A DNA stretch of 6,886 nt from an uncultured Gammaproteobacteria bacterium. GTDB taxonomy: Bacteria; Pseudomonadota; Gammaproteobacteria; GCA-2729495. Below are positions 6,474-6,886 of the stretch, piece by piece. The translations under genes and the position numbers were made by a program. Below the pieces are notes generated by a model that was given only the letters and a program-made list of their open reading frames with translations, was not told where the DNA came from and did not search any database. Every line of letters begins with the position of its first letter. Positions within the stretch are counted from its first letter, which is position 1. The stretch spans positions 1-6,886 of the forward strand of contig CAMYJV010000040.1 in NCBI GenBank assembly GCA_947258805.1. Direction: 5' to 3'.

Positions 6474-6886
6474 CAGTCGAAGACCTCTTCGAGCCATTCA
6501 CGCGCTCGTCGACCCAGCATGCCCAGCCCGGGACCGCAGCCGGGTTTACTGCCCAGTCTCGCATTGGGGGGCAGTGCGAGTTCGACAACGTCGGCACAGG
6601 CGGGCCTGGCCATCAGGCCGGTCTCGTAATCGACCCAGATGTTCTCCAGTCCGGCGGGCGGTAGCGGCGCATAAGACGCGCTGTTGAGCTCGCTGATGAT
6701 CGACGCCCAGATCTGCAGTGCACCGGAGGCACCGGTGAGCCCGGTGGGACGATTGTCGTCATAACCGAGCCAGACCACCATCACGTGCTCGCCGGTGAAG
6801 CCGGCGAACCAGCTGTCGCGATAATCGTCGGATGTGCCGGTTTTTCCCGCGGCAACGAGATCGGCGGGCATTTTGCCACGCGCGCT
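6473..6886 (-). CDS. mrcB: Penicillin-binding protein 1B, C-terminal part (5' end outside window)
   Basis: The last 137 residues of a bifunctional class A penicillin-binding protein, which polymerises glycan strands and cross-links peptides on the periplasmic face of the inner membrane. The frame is open to the right edge. The transpeptidase KTG box is visible as AAGKTGTSDDYRDSWFAGF, followed by VVWLGYDDNRPTGLTGASGA, a stretch characteristic of PBP1B rather than PBP1A, and the end of the transpeptidase fold (LQIWASIISEL). The Ser-x-x-Lys and Ser-x-Asn boxes and the glycosyltransferase domain lie outside the window. The C-terminal tail (about 55 residues after PLPPAGLENIWVD) contains two cysteines and ends AREWLEEVFD. 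The ATG at 6871 is internal, not the start. Its stop overlaps the TPR lipoprotein start, placing both in one operon. Confidence 0.92.
   Translation of the reverse strand, partial: SARGKMPADLVAAGKTGTSDDYRDSWFAGFTGEHVMVVWLGYDDNRPTGLTGASGALQIWASIISELNSASYAPLPPAGLENIWVDYETGLMARPACADVVELALPPNARLGSKPGCGPGLGMLGRRAREWLEEVFD

Noticed and set aside
6074..6687. Plus-strand ORFs up to 196 codons on the right side
   Set aside because: They are antisense to the TPR lipoprotein and mrcB, which have recognisable lipobox, TPR and KTG motifs; the plus-strand translations are Arg/Ser/Ala-rich and featureless.

Overview
The window reads as chromosomal DNA from a fairly GC-rich gammaproteobacterium. The best evidence is on the right: the 3' end of a class A penicillin-binding protein of the PBP1B (MrcB) type, followed at once by a tetratricopeptide lipoprotein. 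This arrangement recalls mrcB-lpoP of Pseudomonas and relatives. The zinc/iron exporter FieF lies further along the same strand. The genus cannot be fixed from this sequence.

Right part (about 3907-6886, all minus strand, transcribed right to left): mrcB 3' end, TPR lipoprotein, a secreted four-cysteine protein of unknown function, a DoxX-type membrane protein, and fieF. The first four are joined by 1-4 base overlaps (TGATG, TTGA, GTGA), so they look like one translationally coupled cell-envelope operon. fieF follows after an 88-base gap and may share that transcript or have its own promoter.

Left part (1 to about 3900): a different, accessory-looking group. A predicted ATP-grasp ligase (minus, cut by the left edge) and a class II aldolase/adducin-family protein (minus) face a divergent PaaK/CapK-like adenylate-forming enzyme (plus). 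That enzyme is coupled through an ATGA overlap to the N-terminal piece of a membrane-anchored SGNH/GDSL hydrolase. ATP-grasp ligases, CapK-like adenylating enzymes and SGNH hydrolases often occur together in polysaccharide-modification or small-molecule biosynthesis loci. A joint pathway is plausible here, but the sequence does not show a product.

Two of these genes look damaged. The ATP-grasp frame has no ATG, GTG or TTG before its first conserved strand, and an amber codon separates it from the only upstream in-frame ATG. The SGNH gene stops just after its GDS block and runs into the antisense of the fieF 3' end. That makes about 3885-3906 the probable junction between the accessory segment and the conserved backbone. 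No RNA genes, CRISPR arrays, insertion sequences or convincing terminators were found.
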